From: Desmodus rotundus
Taxonomy: Eukaryota > Chordata > Mammalia > Chiroptera > Phyllostomidae
Assembly (NCBI RefSeq): GCF_022682495.2
Contig: NC_071391.1
Span: 110,281,195-110,345,194, forward strand
Direction of reading: 5' to 3'
Length of the DNA stretch: 64,000 nucleotides
A model generated the notes under the pieces. It was not told where the DNA came from and searched no databases. It saw nothing but the letters and a program-made list of their open reading frames with translations. A program made the translations under genes and the position numbers. This document shows positions 60,121-64,000 of this stretch, in pieces. Positions within the stretch are counted from its first letter, which is position 1, and each line of letters opens with the position of its first letter.

Positions 60121-61882
60121 TCTCTGTGATGCTGAGAATCCTTTAATATGTTTCTGGGCCCTCTGCATGTCTTCTGTGGAGAAGTGTCTGTTTAGGTCCT
60201 TTGTTCATTTTTTAATTGCATTGTTTGTCTTCCTGGAGTGAAGTCGTGTGAGGTCTTCATACATTTTGGAGATCAAACTCTTGTCCGAGGTATCATTGGC
60301 AAATATATTTTCCCATATGGTTGGTTTCCTTTTCATTTTAATGCTGTTTTCTTTAGCCGTGCAGGAGCTTTTTATTTTGATGAAAGTCCATTTGTTTATT
60401 CTTCCCTTTATGTTCCTTGCTCCAGGGGACATATCAGTGAAAATATTACTGCATGGAATATCTGAGGTTTTCTTGCCTATGTTCTCCTCTAGGACTTTTA
60501 TGGACTCACAAGTTATATTTAAGTCTTTTATCCATCTTGAGTTTATTTTTGTGTATGGTGTAAGTTTGTGGTCAATTTATTTTATTGCATTTAGCTGTCC
60601 AGATCTCCCAACACCATTTGTTGAAGAGACTATTTTTACTCCATTTTATGCTTCTGCCTCCTTTGTTAAATATTAATTGACCATAGAGACATAGGTTTAT
60701 TTCTGGGCTCTCTATTCTGTTCCATTGATCTATGTGTCTGTTCTTGTGCCAGTACCAGACTGTTTTGATTACAGTGGCCTTGTAGTATAGTTTGATATAA
60801 GGTATTGAGATCCCTCTTACTTTGTTCTTCTTTCTCAAAATTGCTGTAGCTATTTGGGGTCATTTAAGGCCCCATACAAATTTTTGAAATGTTTGTCCTT
60901 TATCTGTGAAACATGTCATTGGTATTTTAATAGGGATTGCATTGAATCTATAAATCGCTTTGGGTAGTATGGCCATTTTGATGATGTCAATTCTTCCAAT
61001 CCATGAACATGGTATATGCATGCATTTGTTTGTGTCTCCCTTAATTTCTTTTTTCAGTGTTGTGTAGTTTTCTGAGTACCAGTCTTTAACCTCTTTGGGT
61101 AGGTTTATTCCTACATACTTGAAAACAACAATGAGATACTACTTCACACCAATCAGAATGGCCATCATTAAAAAATCAACAAACAACAAGTGCTGATGAG
61201 GTTGTGGAAAAAAGGGAACCCTAGCACACTGTCAGTGGGAATGCAGACTGGTACAGCCACTGTGGAAAAAAGTATGGAATTTCCCAAAAAAAAACTAAAA
61301 ATGGAACTGCTTTTTACCTGGCAATTCCACTGCTAGGATTATATCCAAAAGAACCTATGCACCCCAATGTTCATACCAGCACAATTTATAATAGCCAAGG
61401 GCTGAATGCAACCTTAGTGCCCATCAGTAAATGAGTGGATCAAAAAACAATAGTACATTTACACAATGGAATACTATGCAGCAGAAAGAAAGAAGGAGCT
61501 CTTACCCTTCACAACAGCATGGATGGAACTGGAGAGCATTATACTGAGTGAAATAAGCCAGGCAGTGAAAGACAAATACCTTATGATCTCACCTATAAGT
61601 GGAACCTAATCAACAAAACAAACAAGTAAGCAAAATATAATCAGAGACATTGAAATAAAGAACAAACTGACAGTAATCAGAGGGAAGGTAGTAGGGGGGG
61701 TAATGGGGGAAAGAAGGAGAAGGGTCATCAAGGAACATGTATAAAGGACACATGGACAAAGCCAAAGAGTGGTAGGATTGAGGGTGGGAGGGATGGGTAG
61801 GTGTGTGTGTGGGGGGCATGGTGGTTAGAAAATGGAGACAACTGTACTTGAACAACAATTAAAAAAAGAAAAAAAATTAAAA
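60121..61882. mobile_element. Young LINE-1 with a long 5' inversion (twin-primed), intact target duplication
   Basis: 60121 to about 61121 is ORF2 on the minus strand; read on the minus strand it contains [20 protein letters not shown] and [20 protein letters not shown]. From about 61128 the plus strand reads the next part of ORF2 ('caatgagatactacttcaca'), its C-terminus and the 3' UTR to an A-rich tail. Only about 25 bases of L1 are missing at the inversion joint. The duplication agaaattaataatca is identical at 60106-60120 and 61883-61897, preceded by ttt, which fits the L1 endonuclease site. It lies inside the ancient L1 and is one of the youngest events here. Confidence 0.95.
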
Positions 61883-61932
61883 AGAAATTAATAATCAACC
61901 AATAATTAAAAAAATAAGTTACCAAGATTTTA

Positions 61933-62155
61933 CTGTGAACTGTGTAGCTTATTTAGTTAGGCATCGTCCACAGAATGAAAAGGTTGCTGGTTCCATTACT
62001 GGTCAGGGCATATGTCTGGGTTGCAGACCCATCCCAGTTGGGGTGCATGTGAGAGGCACCAATCGATGATTCTCTCATATATCCATGTTTCTCTCTCTCT
62101 CCTTTTCCCACCCTCCCTTCCCCTCTCTCTAAAAATAAAAAAAAATAAAATCTTT
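61933..62155 (+). mobile_element. VES SINE, diverged head
   Basis: 'tgtgtagcttatttagttag', box B-like 'ggttccattactggtcaggg', 'catgtgagaggcaccaatcg', a CTCTC block and 'aaaataaaatctttat'. Confidence 0.85.
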
Positions 62156-62720
62156 ATAAATTTTACCAAAATTATCAAACATAATTTTTTACATGGTCAA
62201 ACATGAAATCAAATTTTGTTTCTACATATAGCAACAAATACTGGCAAATAACATAGAAACTAAAACTGCATTTCAAAGTAAAAAAAAACCTCTCAACTCA
62301 TATCAATACAATTAAAACATACACAAAATTTGTTTACATTGAAACTATAAAATTTGTTAAGACAAATTTTAAAAGAAACAAACAAATACAGAGATATATC
62401 ATGTTAAAAACTTAATGTCTCAATACCATAAGGAGTCATTTCTTCACTATTTGATCTATAGATTCAACGTCTTCTAAATTATAATTGTAGTAAACCAGTT
62501 ATAGCTTCTGACAGGCTGGTTGTAAAATGTATATAAAAATTCAAAGAATTATAATAAAAATACACACAGAACATTAAAAGAATGGCAAAGCAAGTTGTAG
62601 TAAATGTTAACATTTGTTGAATCTAGGTAAAGTTAGTGTAGAAATTTTTCATGTTGTTTTTGCAATGGTTATTCGAGTTTAAATTTATACCAAAATAAAC
62701 ATTTTTAAAAGAAAAGTAAA

Positions 62721-64000
62721 TGATTGGTCAAGCTCTGGGTTCTCATTCCTACACATATACTCATCAAAATTTTGTTTTTAATATTCCCTTGATTTTTTTA
62801 TATTAAACTGAATTACCAATAAATAATTTTATTTTGTTTCTAAAAACTTAAATGATAAAGGAGATTTCATACTGTACTTTTGTCACCTAGCATTACATTT
62901 CTATTAATATTATGTTGACCTTTTGCATATTTTCCTCTTACTTTAATGGGGAAAAATAAATTCATATTTACCCTTCTTCTGTTGATATTTGGCTTTTCCA
63001 TTCTTTAGTGATTCTAAACATCACATGCTGCACTTGCACAAGAATTGATGTAGATAATATATTTTAGAGGGATATTCATGTATCCTAAAGTATGTACTTT
63101 TTTAGAATTATAAAAGAATACAATGCTAATTCCTAAAGTTGTTGTTCCTACTTAAACTCCTATAAGTGGTCACAAAGATGCAATTTCAAATTAGTGGGAA
63201 ATGATGGCATATTCATTAAAGTATTTCTAAATAATTGAGGATCTATTTAAAAGTAAAGTTGAGTCCTTACCTCTCCTAGTGTATAAATATAATGTTCAAG
63301 AAGATTACACAAAATGTGAGTCTCGATCTTAAATTTTCAGAACGCAGTTTAGATAATGTTTTTATAGCCTGTGGAGATAAATGAATTTTATTAATAAGAC
63401 ACACACACACACACACAAAAGAACACAAAATTAAAGATGTTACTGACCTGTACCTTCAGTTTCAAATTATAAATATGCATTTGTAAAAATAAAACCTAAA
63501 ACTGCAAGACAAGCACAAACTAAGAGAAATTAATTTAATTCATTATATCTGAGAAAAGTGTTAACCTATATTAAGGATATAAAGATAACCTTAAAACCGG
63601 TAGTTTAAATGAGACAGAACTTCTTTTTCTTATCACCTAACATTACAGATAAATAGGAAGTACAGAGTTAGTAGAGACTTTTGTTGCATTTATTATCCAA
63701 GCACCCATGTGTTTTTGTGAGTGCTGTTCCTGCACTCCCATTACTTTGTGTGATTTCCTACATTGAATGGTCAGTATTGGTTGGCTCCCCAGTACACATG
63801 GAAATTAGGATGCAGTAGAAAAAGAAAGTAAGCAATTCTCTTTGAAGGAAATGATGTAGAGGTTGCATACCTTATATCCAATTGAAATTTTCTGAAGAAA
63901 TTAACCACATTTGACAAGGTATCTTGTTTTCTTCTCCAAATTTATATGACAATTTATTACTTAAAATAGAAGCAGAGAATGGATGCTAATTGAAAATTAT
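62721..64000. other. Unassigned AT-rich DNA to the right edge
   Basis: I see no gene. An (AC)n run lies at 63399-63416. The rest is ordinary AT-rich sequence. Confidence 0.4.
63399..63416. repeat. (AC)n microsatellite
   Basis: Nine AC units. Confidence 0.95.

Larger units (their letters stand above)
55800..62720 (+). mobile_element. Ancient LINE-1, nearly full length, broken up by later insertions
   Basis: Collinear plus-strand L1 pieces. The ORF1 C-terminal/linker region lies at about 56560-57250 ('cccagcaaaactatcattca', 'gtatatgctgcctgcagggt'), and the endonuclease region at about 57540-57780 ('acattattttcaagtgcaca'). ORF2 middle and RT follow at about 59060-60120 ('aaatatgcaaggttggtgta', 'agaaaaatcatttggtaaag'), then later ORF2 at about 62160-62540 ('tttgatctatagattcaacg') and a 3' end near 62720. 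All frames are decayed. It hosts four later L1 pieces, one VES and an unassigned 0.8-kb block. Confidence 0.72.

Noticed and set aside
60248..60676. 142-codon plus-strand open frame
   Set aside because: Antisense of the inverted L1 ORF2 segment.

Overview
This window looks like gene-poor nuclear DNA from a bat. The strongest clue is a set of tRNA-derived SINEs of the VES type (box B-like 'ggttcgattcccagtcaggg', then a CTCTCTCC-rich tail and an A-rich end), which are typical of yangochiropteran bats. The young LINE-1 copies have G/A-rich 3' UTRs, and mammal-wide MIR, L2, MaLR and hAT relics lie between them. The genus cannot be fixed from this sequence. I find no intact protein-coding gene, no functional RNA gene, no CRISPR array and no operon. 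Every open frame longer than 100 codons that I could place lies inside LINE-1 ORF2 remnants or LTR-like DNA, or is a shadow frame. The window is probably intergenic or a large intron.

Layout. 1-261: minus-strand processed pseudogene of ribosomal protein S8, running off the left edge. 262-3985: an old plus-strand LINE-1 3' half, interrupted by an internally deleted mariner, a younger minus-strand LINE-1 tail and a short mariner-type MITE. 4-16 kb: mostly unassigned DNA with MIRs, a 5S rRNA pseudogene, VES SINEs, L1 3'-UTR relics and two very short L1 tails. 16.3-19.7 kb: an ancient minus-strand L1 with two SINEs and an unknown 436-bp insert. 21.3-22.6 kb: minus-strand MaLR internal region plus LTR. 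24.8-27.1 kb: a HAL1-like non-autonomous LINE with a VES insertion. 27.4-28.5 kb: a 5'-inverted L1. 31.8-34.8 kb: the longest younger L1 (minus strand, ORF2 broken). 34.8-38.9 kb: three old LTRs, one (MLT1A-like) split by an L1. 42-45.4 kb: LTR fragment, hAT MITE, an unexplained 81-codon open frame and a MIR. 47-51.2 kb: ancient minus-strand L1 split by two LTRs, one of which contains another 5'-inverted L1. 52.3-55.8 kb: LTR, L1 tail and SINEs. 55.8-62.7 kb: a nearly complete but decayed plus-strand L1, broken up by four later L1 events and a VES.

No genes work together here. The biology visible is layered retrotransposition. L1 enzymes explain the L1s, VES SINEs, HAL1 and the RPS8 pseudogene. 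Nesting gives relative ages. Three L1 copies show the 5' inversions expected from twin priming, one with a perfect 15-bp target-site duplication. No previously undescribed functional system could be supported. The least explained items are the open frame at 44917-45159, the perfect 19-bp hairpin at 14548-14592 and the insert at 16471-16906. Repeat family names come from recognition of consensus-like sequence by eye, not from a database search.
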